From: SABI01 sp963663665
GTDB lineage: Bacteria; Spirochaetota; Spirochaetia; Sphaerochaetales; Sphaerochaetaceae
Assembly: GCA_963663665.2 (NCBI GenBank)
Contig: CAXXKP010000010.1
Location: forward strand, 496,001 to 560,000
Length of the DNA: 64,000 nt
Direction: 5' to 3'
The position numbers and the translations under genes are program-made. How positions within the stretch are numbered: the stretch's first letter is position 1; every line of letters begins with the position of its first letter. Below are positions 17,091 through 26,101 of the stretch, in pieces. The notes under the pieces were generated by a model. It worked only from the letters and a program-made list of their open reading frames with translations, made no database searches and had not been told where the DNA came from.

Positions 17091-17984
17091 CTATTCTCCT
17101 GTAAATGTTGAAGTAAGAGAAGTGAATAGCGAAGTTATATCCCTTAGCTGTTCATCACTTAAAGCCATATTAGTTATCGTCACTATATTATTATCTAATA
17201 CAAATAATCCTGTGAGATCACCTAACGGCTCTTTATTTCTTCTCTTAGTGCTAATATAGCTACTCTTTAATAAAATGGAAAGAGAAGAAGCTAATTTTTC
17301 ACTTTCCATGGTAAAACTTCCACCTAGAACACTGTTATCATTCTCATCCTTCTCTATAACAAGGAGAATACTAAGTGTTTTAGCAAGCACTGAGGAAGGT
17401 ATCTCAATTCCAATATTCATCATATACGTAGGATTCGCAATATAAAAACCAAATAAAGAATCAGCTAGCCTATTAGCAAGTCCTGGTACAATATGTGGTT
17501 TTCTTTCTTTATATGTACTCGTATAGCTTTTCATATAATCGTCATTAGCAAATAGCAATAACCCACTCTTAGGGGAATAGATATCAAGACCAAGATACTC
17601 ATTTCGATAGTAATGAGTAACTTCATTTTCAACTTTTTGCCAATCCTTGTGATAAAGAAGTGCTGTATTAGTGAGGAAAGAAGGAATGTTTCCCTCTACG
17701 CCTCCATAGAATGAATAGGTGGATAGGTCTCCTTCTATACTAGAATCATTCTCATAGAGAGCAATAGATAATCGGTCAATCCTGTTTAAAAGGGTAGCAA
17801 AGGCGCCAGTTGAAAGAGAACTTAAATCTACAATCTTTCCAGCGCTCTTAGGAGAAATGGAAACTACAACATCTCCATCTTCTCCAAAAGCTTCAATGTA
17901 TCTTTCACTTTTGAAAGGTGTAGTATGAGTACAAGATATTAGAAATAATAGAGTGATACATATGATATATCCTACTCTCTTCAT
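17091..17984 (-). CDS. Putative lipoprotein of unknown function
   Basis: 297 residues. The N-terminus MKRVGYIICITLLFLISC ends in a lipobox (LISC), so the mature protein should be lipid-anchored at Cys18. The remainder is mixed alpha/beta sequence with many Ser and Leu and no motif I recognise (GDVVVSISPKSAGKIVDL; STGAFATLLNRID; SEKLASSLSILLKS). It sits 2 bases downstream of ileS, so it is very likely co-translated with it, although a functional link is not implied. Possibly a spirochaete-lineage family. Confidence 0.75.
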   Translation of the reverse strand: MKRVGYIICITLLFLISCTHTTPFKSERYIEAFGEDGDVVVSISPKSAGKIVDLSSLSTGAFATLLNRIDRLSIALYENDSSIEGDLSTYSFYGGVEGNIPSFLTNTALLYHKDWQKVENEVTHYYRNEYLGLDIYSPKSGLLLFANDDYMKSYTSTYKERKPHIVPGLANRLADSLFGFYIANPTYMMNIGIEIPSSVLAKTLSILLVIEKDENDNSVLGGSFTMESEKLASSLSILLKSSYISTKRRNKEPLGDLTGLFVLDNNIVTITNMALSDEQLRDITSLFTSLTSTFTGE

Positions 17985-17986
17985 CC

Positions 17987-20900
17987 CTACTCCACCTTAC
18001 GTAGTGAGATCAAGGCTTCAGTTTCTCCAACTGGGATTGTATTGAGATCATTTTGACTTAAATCAACAAATGTTTGAGTTAAAGTTTCTCTTGCAATATA
18101 ATCATTAAACGTACTAAGTGATTCTCTTACATCTTCGTTTCCAACAACATAAAGATGAATACGATCAGCAACATCTAAACCGGACTCTTTTCTTAAGTTT
18201 TGAACACCTCTCACAATATCTCGAGCAATTCCCTCAAGATAAAGCGGGTGAGTAATTTCGGTGTCAAATCCTACCGTTAGCTCCCCATCATTAAGGATCT
18301 TCTTATGAGCCATCTCATTCCTGCTCACAATGATATCATCTAGTGAAATGTTTATTGAACCATTTGAGAAGCTTACTGAATGAGTGCCCCCTTTGATAAG
18401 AGCATCGATTGATTCACTGTTGAGTTGTTCGATAAGAGATGCAACTTCTTTCATATCTTTTCCAAGTTGCTTTCCCAGGACTTTGAAATTAGCTTTTGCT
18501 TCATATGTTACTAAAGAATTTTCATTCTTTTCAATTGAGATTGCCTTCACATTTAACTCTTCTTCAATTATTGGGCACATTTGTGTAAGAATTTCTCTAT
18601 CATCATCATTGATGGTTACTAAATAAAGCGTGGAAAGAGGTTGTCGTGTTTTTAAGTTATGAGTAGCTCGTAATGACCGTCCCATTGTTATTGCCTTTCG
18701 TGTAAGATCCATTTTCCTCTCTAATTCATTATCTCGGCACTTTTCTTGATACTGAGGGAAATCACTTAAGTGAACAGATTGTGCCATATCACCACTTTTT
18801 AAATTGAGATATATCTCTTCTGTTGTAAAAGGAATGACAGGCGCGGCAACCGCTACAACGTTCATCAACACACTATAAAGAGTATCATATGCTTGTTTCT
18901 TATCAACATCATTTTCACTCCTCCAGAATCGCCTTCGACTCCTTCTTATATACCAATTATTCAAAGAATCAATAAATGAAACAATTGCTGATGTTCCTCT
19001 TTGTGTTTCATAGGCGTCCCATGCGGAGCTAACTTCTTCAATAAGTGATTCGCTTAAAGATACAATCCACCGATCCATAGGGTTATTAAGTTCTTCAAAC
19101 GGAGTATTAGATGCTTCATATCCGTCAATATTTGCATAGGTAACAAAGAATGAATAGGCGTTCCAAAGTGGGATAATTAACGTTTTTAGAACATCTTTTA
19201 CTCCATCTTCTGAAAATTTGAGATCTTCAGCTCTTGTCACTGCACTATTCATCAAGGTAAAGCGTAAGGCATCAGCACCATATTGATTTATTAAATCCAT
19301 TGGGTCTGAGTAATTTTTGAGAGATTTAGACATTTTCTTACCATCAGAAGTAAGTACAATACCGTTAGTGACACAATTATAGAATGCAGGTTTCTCAAAC
19401 AAGGCTGCTCCAATAATAACAAGGGTATAGAACCAGCCACGAGTTTGATCGAGTCCTTCACAAATAAAATCAGCGGGAAAATGATCTTCAACAAATTCTT
19501 TATTCTCAAATGGATAGTGATTTTGTGCATATGGCATAGAACCAGATTCAAACCAACAGTCAAGAACATCAGGAATTCTTCTCATAACTCCTTTCCCATC
19601 AGGACTAGGCCACGTAATATCATCAACGAAGTGTTTATGAAGATCATCTACCTTCACGCCACTTTTTTGATATAACTCTTCAATTGAACCAATAACCTCA
19701 ATATGCTCTGATTCATCACTCTTCCATACAGGAATTGGATTCCCCCAGAATCTATTTCGACTAATAGCCCAATCTCTTGCGCCTTCTAACCATTTACCAA
19801 AACGTCCATGCTTAAGGTGCCCTGGCATCCAATAGATTTGGTCATTGCTATCGAGCATTACCTGTTTGATTTTCGTAACATCAACATACCAACAGCTCAT
19901 CGCTCTGTAAATAAGAGGTGTGTGAGTTCTGTAGCAGAAAGGATATGAGTGAAGATAGTTCTCTCTTTTCACTAACTTGCCATGTTCTTTAAGGTATTTA
20001 ATAATATCGCTATCAGCATCTTTTACAAAGACTCCTGCAAAATCAGGGACCTCATTGGTAAACCTAGCATCATCATCAATAGGACAAACTACAGGGATTC
20101 CTGTCCCTCTCAGAACTTGGTAGTCATCTTCTCCAAAGCCAGGCGCTGTGTGTACAATTCCACATCCATCTGCAGTAGTTACATAGTCCCCAAGGACAGT
20201 AATAAATGCTCCCATCTCTTTAAGATGTGCAAAATATGGGAAAAGTGGTTCATATCTATAACCTACAAGATCTTTTCCTAAAAATCGTTCAACTATTTCA
20301 TATGTTTCGTTTGAAGGGTAATAATGAGATAATCTCTCTTCTCCTAAGATATAATAGACTCCTTCTTCAATATCCTTCACTTTCACATATACAATCTCAG
20401 GACCAAGAGCTAGAGCAAGGTTAGAAGGTAATGTCCATGGAGTTGTGGTCCAGGCAAGAAAGTATGTATTTTCCATTGAGTCTACTTTGAATCTTACGGT
20501 CACAGCCTGATCAGTTACATCTTGGTAACCACCAAGATTTACTTCAAAATTAGATAATGGAGTTGCCAGTGAAGGAGAATATGGAAGTATATTATATCCT
20601 TCATAAATTAACCCTTTTTCATAGAGTGTTTTAAATACCCACCAGATTGATTCCATATAATCTGTATCCATTGTTCGATACCCATGTTCAAAATCAACCC
20701 AACGACCCATTCTATTGATAGTAGCTTCCCATTCACTTGTGTAACGTAGGACTATACTTCTGCATTGTTCATTAAATTTTGCGACACCGTACTCCTCAAT
20801 CGCATTATGACCACTAATATGTAGAGTTTTTTCTATTTCATGTTCAACAGGAAGCCCATGGCAATCCCATCCAAAACGTCTATTTACTCTTTTCCCTTTC

Positions 20901-21121
20901 ATTGTCTGGTATCGAGGATACAAATCCTTTATCGTACCAGGAACTAAGTGCCCAAAATGAGGGAGCCCTGTTGCAAAGGGAGGTCCATCATAGAACACAT
21001 ACTCATTATCTTCACTTCGATTTTCTACAGATTTTTTATAGATATCATGATTTTCCCAAAATTGTTGGATTCTTTCCTCCATTTTAGGGAAGTCTGTTTT
21101 ACTCTCTACTGGTTTAAACAT
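17987..21121 (-). CDS. ileS: Isoleucyl-tRNA synthetase, long eukaryote/archaea-like type
   Basis: Class I synthetase of 1044 residues that charges and proofreads tRNA-Ile. The HIGH-type signature is PHFGHL near residue 54 in GPPFATGLPHFGHL; the KMSKS loop is GKKMSKSLKNYSDP near residue 600. Length and wording (for example WDCHGLPVEHEIEK, and the C-terminal extension beyond the anticodon-binding domain) place it in the IleS2 class shared with eukaryotes, archaea and several spirochaetes, as opposed to the ~930-residue E. coli type. IleS2 enzymes are generally less sensitive to mupirocin. The promoter is at 21179-21207. The downstream lipoprotein gene follows after 2 bases. Confidence 0.96.
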   Translation of the reverse strand: MFKPVESKTDFPKMEERIQQFWENHDIYKKSVENRSEDNEYVFYDGPPFATGLPHFGHLVPGTIKDLYPRYQTMKGKRVNRRFGWDCHGLPVEHEIEKTLHISGHNAIEEYGVAKFNEQCRSIVLRYTSEWEATINRMGRWVDFEHGYRTMDTDYMESIWWVFKTLYEKGLIYEGYNILPYSPSLATPLSNFEVNLGGYQDVTDQAVTVRFKVDSMENTYFLAWTTTPWTLPSNLALALGPEIVYVKVKDIEEGVYYILGEERLSHYYPSNETYEIVERFLGKDLVGYRYEPLFPYFAHLKEMGAFITVLGDYVTTADGCGIVHTAPGFGEDDYQVLRGTGIPVVCPIDDDARFTNEVPDFAGVFVKDADSDIIKYLKEHGKLVKRENYLHSYPFCYRTHTPLIYRAMSCWYVDVTKIKQVMLDSNDQIYWMPGHLKHGRFGKWLEGARDWAISRNRFWGNPIPVWKSDESEHIEVIGSIEELYQKSGVKVDDLHKHFVDDITWPSPDGKGVMRRIPDVLDCWFESGSMPYAQNHYPFENKEFVEDHFPADFICEGLDQTRGWFYTLVIIGAALFEKPAFYNCVTNGIVLTSDGKKMSKSLKNYSDPMDLINQYGADALRFTLMNSAVTRAEDLKFSEDGVKDVLKTLIIPLWNAYSFFVTYANIDGYEASNTPFEELNNPMDRWIVSLSESLIEEVSSAWDAYETQRGTSAIVSFIDSLNNWYIRRSRRRFWRSENDVDKKQAYDTLYSVLMNVVAVAAPVIPFTTEEIYLNLKSGDMAQSVHLSDFPQYQEKCRDNELERKMDLTRKAITMGRSLRATHNLKTRQPLSTLYLVTINDDDREILTQMCPIIEEELNVKAISIEKNENSLVTYEAKANFKVLGKQLGKDMKEVASLIEQLNSESIDALIKGGTHSVSFSNGSINISLDDIIVSRNEMAHKKILNDGELTVGFDTEITHPLYLEGIARDIVRGVQNLRKESGLDVADRIHLYVVGNEDVRESLSTFNDYIARETLTQTFVDLSQNDLNTIPVGETEALISLRKVE

Positions 21122-21178
21122 AAAAAAAGCTCCTAGTTCACGAATTACTCTAGATTTGATAATAGTTTTAGGCTTGTT

Positions 21179-21207
21179 ATCATAGACATTTTAGACTGAT
21201 TATTCAA
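21179..21207 (-). promoter_or_regulatory. Promoter of ileS
   Basis: On the minus strand TTGAAT (21202-21207), 17 bases, TATGAT (21179-21184), giving a leader of about 50 bases with CTAGGAGC before the ATG. No T-box structure was seen in this short leader. Confidence 0.6.
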
Positions 21208-21248
21208 TCTGTATTGACAGGGAGTTATAAGGATGGGTAGCATTAGCT

Positions 21249-22607
21249 ATGAGAAAATTCCCGATTTCCCAAATTGTTGCTCAATTCGCATCATATTTCA
21301 CCTCAAATGGCTTCTCTCTCTATATTGTTGGAGGGTGTGTAAGAGATTTTGTACTCAAACGAACTATCACAGATATGGACTTTGCAACAAATGCAAAACC
21401 CGAGGAAGTAATTTCCTTATTCCATAAAGTTATTCCTACTGGTATTGAACACGGGACTGTGACAGTTCTCTTTAAAGGTGAGCAATTTGAAGTCACAACT
21501 TTTAGAAGCGAGGATGAATATCTTGATAATAGAAGACCTAAAAGTGTTTCCTTTATTGGGAGTATTGAAGAAGATTTACAACGAAGAGACTTTACGATAA
21601 ATGCTTTAGCAGTTGATGTAGAAAATGGAAATATTCTTGATTTTCATGATGGATTAAAAGATATCAAGGATAAAACTATACGAGCTATTGGAGACCCGGT
21701 AGTACGGTTTTCAGAAGATGCTCTTAGAATGATGAGAGCTTGTCGATTTGCAGCAACTCTAGAGTTCACGATTGAAAGTAATACCCTATTTGCGATGAAA
21801 AAATTACACTCAACACTATCTACTGTTTCTGGGGAAAGAATTCATATTGAGCTATTTAAGATTCTTACTTCTGCTGTACCTTCAGTTGCTTTTAACATAA
21901 TGGATGAAACAGGTATTTTATCCCTTCTTTTCCCAGAACTTGCTGCCTGTAAAGGAATAGGCCAAAAAGGAGCGCATATATGGGATGTACTAGATCATTC
22001 TTTGTATTCATGTGATGCTGCTCCAAGAACAGATGTTCTTATACGACTCGCTGCTCTCTTACATGATATTGGGAAAGCTGTTACAAAAAAAATTGATGAT
22101 AATGGAATTATCACCTTTTATCATCATGAACAAGAAAGTGTAAGATTAGCAAAAGAATTAATGATAAGAATAAAATGTTCAAATAATGAAATATCCAAGG
22201 TACTTCATCTTATTAAGCATCATATGTTTCACTATACCCCAGAGATGAGTGATGCAGGTGTAAGAAGATTCATAGCGAGAGTTGAATTAGAACATATTGA
22301 TGATCTTTTCACACTTCGTCTTGCTGATCAAAAAGGAACATGCGGTGTTAATTCAATCGAGAATCTCGTCGAATTTAAGAAAAGGATTGAAGTAGAACTA
22401 GAAAAGCCTCACCTTTTAAGTATTAAAAACCTGAAAATAAATGGTGATGACCTCATCTCAATAGGGATTCCAAAAGGTCCCTTCATTGGAATTATATTAA
22501 ACGAATTGTTTGAATATGTATTATCTGAACCACAAGAAAATGAAAAAGAGAAATTATTGTTGATTGCAAAGAATTTTTATGAAAAAAGGATAAATTTATT
22601 TATTTAG
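21249..22607 (+). CDS. cca: tRNA nucleotidyltransferase (CCA-adding type) with HD domain
   Basis: A 452-residue class II nucleotidyltransferase. YIVGGCVRDFVL and DMDFATNAKP (metal-binding DxD) are followed by EEDLQRRDFTINALAVD and the head/neck domains. A C-terminal HD phosphohydrolase-type domain carries LLHDIGKAV with H272-D273. It probably completes or repairs the CCA end of tRNAs; none of the four tRNA genes in this window encodes CCA. A PcnB-like paralogue lies at 1-390. The start is uncertain: ATAAGG precedes an out-of-frame ATG at 21233, and TTGACA (21214-21219) with TAGCAT (21238-21243) leaves only 5 bases to this ATG. The 3' end overlaps rnc by 12 bases. Confidence 0.9.
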   Translation: MRKFPISQIVAQFASYFTSNGFSLYIVGGCVRDFVLKRTITDMDFATNAKPEEVISLFHKVIPTGIEHGTVTVLFKGEQFEVTTFRSEDEYLDNRRPKSVSFIGSIEEDLQRRDFTINALAVDVENGNILDFHDGLKDIKDKTIRAIGDPVVRFSEDALRMMRACRFAATLEFTIESNTLFAMKKLHSTLSTVSGERIHIELFKILTSAVPSVAFNIMDETGILSLLFPELAACKGIGQKGAHIWDVLDHSLYSCDAAPRTDVLIRLAALLHDIGKAVTKKIDDNGIITFYHHEQESVRLAKELMIRIKCSNNEISKVLHLIKHHMFHYTPEMSDAGVRRFIARVELEHIDDLFTLRLADQKGTCGVNSIENLVEFKKRIEVELEKPHLLSIKNLKINGDDLISIGIPKGPFIGIILNELFEYVLSEPQENEKEKLLLIAKNFYEKRINLFI

Positions 22608-23342
22608 GGATTCATAGGCGATTTTTGCGGCAGCCTGTTCCCCTTCTTTTTTATTGTTCCCGCTAGCTGGTCCAAAGGTTTTCTTTTGAATTATAACCTC
22701 TACCCAAAAGGTATTATCGTGCTCAGGGCCTGTTTTCTTCACTATATTATACTTTGGATATGTTTTGTATTTCTTCTGTACAAATTCTTGAAGGAGTGTC
22801 TTGTAGTCTTTTCTATGCTTGTTCTCTAGAACTTTATAGATTTGAGGAACAAGGAGACTTTGAATAAGTTCTGTTGCAGCTTTAAAACCTGAATCGAGGA
22901 AATAGGCAGCAAAGATAGCTTCCATGCAGTCTGCTAGAAGAGCTTTCTTACTCCTGCCCCCACTAAATTCTTCCCCTTTCCCTATGAGGATGAAGTTATC
23001 TACTCTCAAATTCTTTGCAATCTCTGCTAAACTATCTTCTGAAACGACAAAAGATTTTATACGGGAAAAATCTCCTTCATCTTGTTCAGGCAAGTTTAAA
23101 AACAGCCAATTTGCAACAACAAGACCAAGAACACTATCACCTAAGAATTCAAGTCGTTCATTGTTGTCTACAGTATCATGACTCTCATTTGCAAAGGACC
23201 GATGTGAAAAAGCGAGATTAAGCAACTCAATATTTTTAAAATGTATAGATGCTTGTTTTTCAAATAAAGAAAGCTCCCTTCTTCTCATTGGTGAGACAGT
23301 GGGAGCTCCATTGTATGTAGATTTTTTAATTTGTCTAGGCAT
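22596..23342 (-). CDS. rnc: Ribonuclease III
   Basis: Endonuclease for double-stranded RNA that matures rRNA precursors. The 248 residues comprise an RNase III domain with the signature NERLEFLGDSVLG at 61-73 and the second catalytic acid in DCMEAIFAAYFLD, then a double-stranded RNA-binding domain (about 175-248, LQEFVQKKY to GEQAAAKIAYESL). A basic N-terminal extension of about 25 residues is present. It follows acpP by 13 bases in the common rpmF-acpP-rnc order. Confidence 0.96.
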   Translation of the reverse strand: MPRQIKKSTYNGAPTVSPMRRRELSLFEKQASIHFKNIELLNLAFSHRSFANESHDTVDNNERLEFLGDSVLGLVVANWLFLNLPEQDEGDFSRIKSFVVSEDSLAEIAKNLRVDNFILIGKGEEFSGGRSKKALLADCMEAIFAAYFLDSGFKAATELIQSLLVPQIYKVLENKHRKDYKTLLQEFVQKKYKTYPKYNIVKKTGPEHDNTFWVEVIIQKKTFGPASGNNKKEGEQAAAKIAYESLNK

Positions 23343-23355
23343 ACAGAGAGATTCG

Positions 23356-23598
23356 TTACTTCAATAATGTAGATAAAAAATCTACTGCATTACGTACAGT
23401 TTCGAAATCATTTGCTTTTTCATCAGGAATCGAAACACCAAGCTCTTCCTCAATAGCGTACACTAATTCGTATGTGTCGAGGGAGTCAGCGCCTAAATCT
23501 TTTCTAAAAGAAGAATCAAGAGTTATTTTACTATCTTCAACTTCTAATTTTTCAGCAATTAAGCTTTTTACTTTTTCGAATACTTCGTTTGAATCCAT
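23356..23598 (-). CDS. acpP: Acyl carrier protein
   Basis: An 80-residue acidic carrier of fatty-acid intermediates. The phosphopantetheine attachment serine is S39 in GADSLDTYEL, slightly changed from the usual GADSLDTVEL. Acidic helices flank it (YAIEEELGVSIPDE). AGGAGG stands just before the ATG. It lies between rpmF and rnc. Confidence 0.97.
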   Translation of the reverse strand: MDSNEVFEKVKSLIAEKLEVEDSKITLDSSFRKDLGADSLDTYELVYAIEEELGVSIPDEKANDFETVRNAVDFLSTLLK

Positions 23599-23636
23599 AC
23601 ATTTCCTCCTAAATAGGTGAGAACAAAATTTATAGT

Positions 23637-23825
23637 TTAAGCCATTTTTTCTGTTTCAATGATTTGTTTGCCTCGATAAAAACCACATTTTGGACAAACA
23701 TGATGAGGAACTACGATATTTCCGCAGGTTCCGCAGACAGATAATGTGGGGGATGCAAGACGCATGTTAGCAGACTTTCTGCTTGCAGCTCTTGATTTTG
23801 ACGTCTTATGTTTAGGTACAGCCAT
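23637..23825 (-). CDS. rpmF: Ribosomal protein bL32
   Basis: Large-subunit protein of 62 residues: MAVPKHKTSKSRAASRKS is the standard N-terminus, and the zinc-binding cysteines are kept as CGTC (32-35) and CPKC (about 45-48). Being the zinc-containing form, it may be a zinc store. Located 38 bases upstream of acpP. Confidence 0.97.
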   Translation of the reverse strand: MAVPKHKTSKSRAASRKSANMRLASPTLSVCGTCGNIVVPHHVCPKCGFYRGKQIIETEKMA

Positions 23826-23881
23826 AATTAAAACCTCTTTATTGGTAAAAGTGCTTTGATGAGAGTAACGAAAATGCCTCT

Positions 23882-24376
23882 TTATGTCAACATCTTCACT
23901 CGATCTGATAATGATTCACTTACTATTTTAGGAACCATAGTACTAATGTCAGCTCCAAAAGCTGCCATTTCCTTAATTGCTGAAGAACGTAGTACAAAAA
24001 ACTTTGGATCAGTGGGTAAGAATAATACTTCAAGTTGTGGGTAAAGTTGTTTGTTAGTCATTGCTAGTTCAAATTCATACCCAAAATCGACAAGTGCTCT
24101 CACTCCCCTGACCATAACAGATATATCATTGTTTTTTGCATAATCGACAATAAGTCCGCGGTGTATTACGACATTAACATTGGGGAATGTAGAAGTGAGT
24201 TGAATGAGCATTTCACTTCTCTCCTCGGCACTGAACAAACATTTCTTTTTGATATTATCTGCAACGACTACATCAAGAGAACTAAAAAGTTTACTTGTCC
24301 TTTCAATAAGATTAATATGCCCATTCGTAGGAGGATCAAATGTACCAGGAAGCATTGCTTTGACTTTTCGTTCCAT
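23882..24376 (-). CDS. coaD: Phosphopantetheine adenylyltransferase
   Basis: Fourth step of coenzyme A synthesis, 164 residues. LPGTFDPPTNGHINLI carries the TxGH nucleotidyl-transfer motif (17-20). The C-terminal FVLRSSAIKEMA corresponds to the ISSTxVR-like motif. An open frame extends 21 residues upstream, but ATG 24374-24376 is preceded by AAGGT and matches the family start. It lies 4 bases after the upstream basic zinc-motif gene and ahead of rpmF-acpP, which needs the 4'-phosphopantetheine this pathway makes. A type III pantothenate kinase gene is at 38659-39432. Confidence 0.96.
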   Translation of the reverse strand: MERKVKAMLPGTFDPPTNGHINLIERTSKLFSSLDVVVADNIKKKCLFSAEERSEMLIQLTSTFPNVNVVIHRGLIVDYAKNNDISVMVRGVRALVDFGYEFELAMTNKQLYPQLEVLFLPTDPKFFVLRSSAIKEMAAFGADISTMVPKIVSESLSDRVKMLT

Positions 24377-24380
24377 GAAT

Positions 24381-24863
24381 CTACCTTTTTTGCTCTTCCA
24401 CAAATTTTTTATAAATATCGAAGTGTTCAGGAGATTCAAAAACTATCTTCTTGGTAAACATAAGCTTTCCTTCACTATCAGTATCAATGATGGCAAAGGT
24501 ACCTTTGCCAATATACGAAACTTTCTTAGGAGCTACCACCTTTTCATCTTCTTCTATCTTTCGTAATACGCAATCAAAATGATTAATGTCATCCTTGGTA
24601 GGACCACTGATTGCCTGTGAGATAGCTTGAATAGGTTTCCCACATATAGAACAATTTGGAAGAGGTTCGTGAACTTTTGGAACCTTGATTGTAGGAACAG
24701 GGCTCATTGGAGGTCTTTTTTTTTGATGAACAACACTCTTTTCGTTTCCAACGTTTTTAGCTGGTTTCTTGAGTTGCTGCTGTTTATTTCGTTTACGCCT
24801 TTTTCTAGGGCTTAACTCCTCTTTAGAAGTATTATCTCCAATGTCGTTCTCATTTCTTGCCAT
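24381..24863 (-). CDS. Conserved-looking basic protein with Cys/His zinc motif, function unknown
   Basis: 160 residues in two parts. The first 65 are very basic and low in complexity (RKRRKRNKQQQ and many Lys/Pro), as in RNA- or ribosome-associated tails. The second part has CSICGKPI (C75, C78) and, about 20 residues on, NHFDCVLRKIEE, a CxxC...HxxC pattern that could hold one zinc. The end (GKGTFAIIDTDSEGKLMFTKK) looks like a small beta domain. It heads the coaD-rpmF-acpP-rnc run and ends 4 bases before coaD. No known name can be given. Confidence 0.75.
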   Translation of the reverse strand: MARNENDIGDNTSKEELSPRKRRKRNKQQQLKKPAKNVGNEKSVVHQKKRPPMSPVPTIKVPKVHEPLPNCSICGKPIQAISQAISGPTKDDINHFDCVLRKIEEDEKVVAPKKVSYIGKGTFAIIDTDSEGKLMFTKKIVFESPEHFDIYKKFVEEQKR

Positions 24864-24943
24864 ACTCGTTCTCTTTACCTGTCCTTGAATCTCTAATCTA
24901 AATACACTTTAACTCACTTATCGACAAATAGCAATAATTCGTC

Positions 24944-24975
24944 AATTAACACAAATAAGGGCAGATTACCTGCCC
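24944..24975 (-). terminator. Terminator of the smc/ffh-rplS operon
   Basis: On the minus strand GGGCAG and CTGCCC (24959-24964 and 24970-24975) form a 6-bp stem with a 5-base loop, followed by TTATTTGTGTTAATTG. It lies 35 bases beyond the rplS stop. Confidence 0.7.
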
Positions 24976-25010
24976 CTCTTGTTGAGTAGAACTGTACTCT
25001 AGTGAGTATA

Positions 25011-25367
25011 CTATGATCTTTTTTTGATGATAAGTTCAGGAACTTTAGCAGCTTTACCGATTTTTCCACGAATATAGTAGAGTTTAGCTCTTCTAACTCG
25101 ACCACGTCGAACTACTTCAATTCTTTCAACTCTTGGTGAGTGTACGGGGAAAATTCTTTCTACACCAACACCATATGAATTCTTTCGTATGGTAACAGTC
25201 TTACGAATTCCACCATTATTAAATGCTATAACGAGTCCTTCATATACCTGAATTCTCTCTTTATCGCCTTCTTTAATTTTAAAATAAACTTTTACTGTAT
25301 CTCCAACTCGAAATACGTCTAAGTTCTCTTTCATCTGTTCACTTTCGATTGCCTTAATCACATCCAT
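25011..25367 (-). CDS. rplS: Ribosomal protein bL19
   Basis: 118 residues, the usual length, starting MDVIKAIESEQMKE at 25365-25367; the longer open frame upstream adds 13 residues not seen in the family. The signature FRVGDTVKVYFKIKEGDKERIQVYEG region and RRGRVRRAKLYYIRG are typical. The Shine-Dalgarno is weak (AAAGAG). It is last in the ffh-rpsP-khpA-rimM-trmD-rplS order found widely in bacteria, 35 bases after trmD. Confidence 0.97.
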   Translation of the reverse strand: MDVIKAIESEQMKENLDVFRVGDTVKVYFKIKEGDKERIQVYEGLVIAFNNGGIRKTVTIRKNSYGVGVERIFPVHSPRVERIEVVRRGRVRRAKLYYIRGKIGKAAKVPELIIKKRS

Positions 25368-25402
25368 CTCTTTAAGTCCCCTTCGCAATATATGGTTTCT
25401 AT

Positions 25403-26101
25403 TCAAATAATTTCGTTTTTGCCATCATCATGGCTTTTTTCCAATAAATCAGGACGCATAGCAAGCGTCTTTTCAATTCTCTTTTCCATGCGCCATTTCT
25501 CAATATTCGCATGATGACCCGACAATAATACATCAGGAACGCTTCTTGAGCAATAGGTTACGGGTCTTGTATAGTGAGGATATTCTAATAATCCATCAGT
25601 AAAACTCTCTTCTACTAACGAATCACTATTTATTACCCCATCTACAAGACGATAAACTGCATCAATGACTACAAGAGCGGCTACTTCGCCACTACTAATT
25701 ACATAATCGCCAATGCAAATCTCGTCATCAACATATAGGTCAATGATTCTTTGGTCAATACCTTCATACCGACCACAAATGATTACAAGGTTACTCTCTT
25801 TTGCAAGTTCTTCAGCATACGATTGAGTAAACTTTCTACCACTTGGAGTAACATAAAGAACCCGTTTCTTTTTAGCTTCAATAAATTCTAATGCAGCACC
25901 TAATGGTTCTGGCTTTACAACCATTCCAGCACCACCTCCATAAGGAGTATCATCACAAGTATGGTGTTTATCTAATGCAAAATCTCTGAAATTCGTAATC
26001 TTATATGATATTTTCCCACTTTCCACACTCTTTGCCATAATTGACTCTGTGAAAAAAGAGTCAACAATCTCTGGGAAAAGAGTAAGAATATCAAAGTTCA
26101 T
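25403..26101 (-). CDS. trmD: tRNA (guanine-37-N1)-methyltransferase
   Basis: 232 residues. Methylates G37 of tRNAs reading CNN codons, preventing frameshifts. Motifs: MNFDILTLFPEIVDSFF start, CDDTPYGGGAGMV, ICGRYEGIDQRI and GDYVISSGEVA around the trefoil-knot SAM site, then YPHYTRP. It overlaps rimM by 4 bases (ATGA), so translation is coupled. Confidence 0.97.
   Translation of the reverse strand: MNFDILTLFPEIVDSFFTESIMAKSVESGKISYKITNFRDFALDKHHTCDDTPYGGGAGMVVKPEPLGAALEFIEAKKKRVLYVTPSGRKFTQSYAEELAKESNLVIICGRYEGIDQRIIDLYVDDEICIGDYVISSGEVAALVVIDAVYRLVDGVINSDSLVEESFTDGLLEYPHYTRPVTYCSRSVPDVLLSGHHANIEKWRMEKRIEKTLAMRPDLLEKSHDDGKNEII

Noticed and set aside
17987..21121. Long eukaryote-like IleS as a recent horizontal transfer
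   Set aside because: This type is already known in several spirochaetes, and the base composition does not differ visibly from neighbours.
1..22607. Two nucleotidyltransferase genes (1-390 and 21249-22607) as a possible duplication
   Set aside because: They belong to distinct branches (PcnB-like and HD-containing CCA type); having both is ordinary in bacteria.
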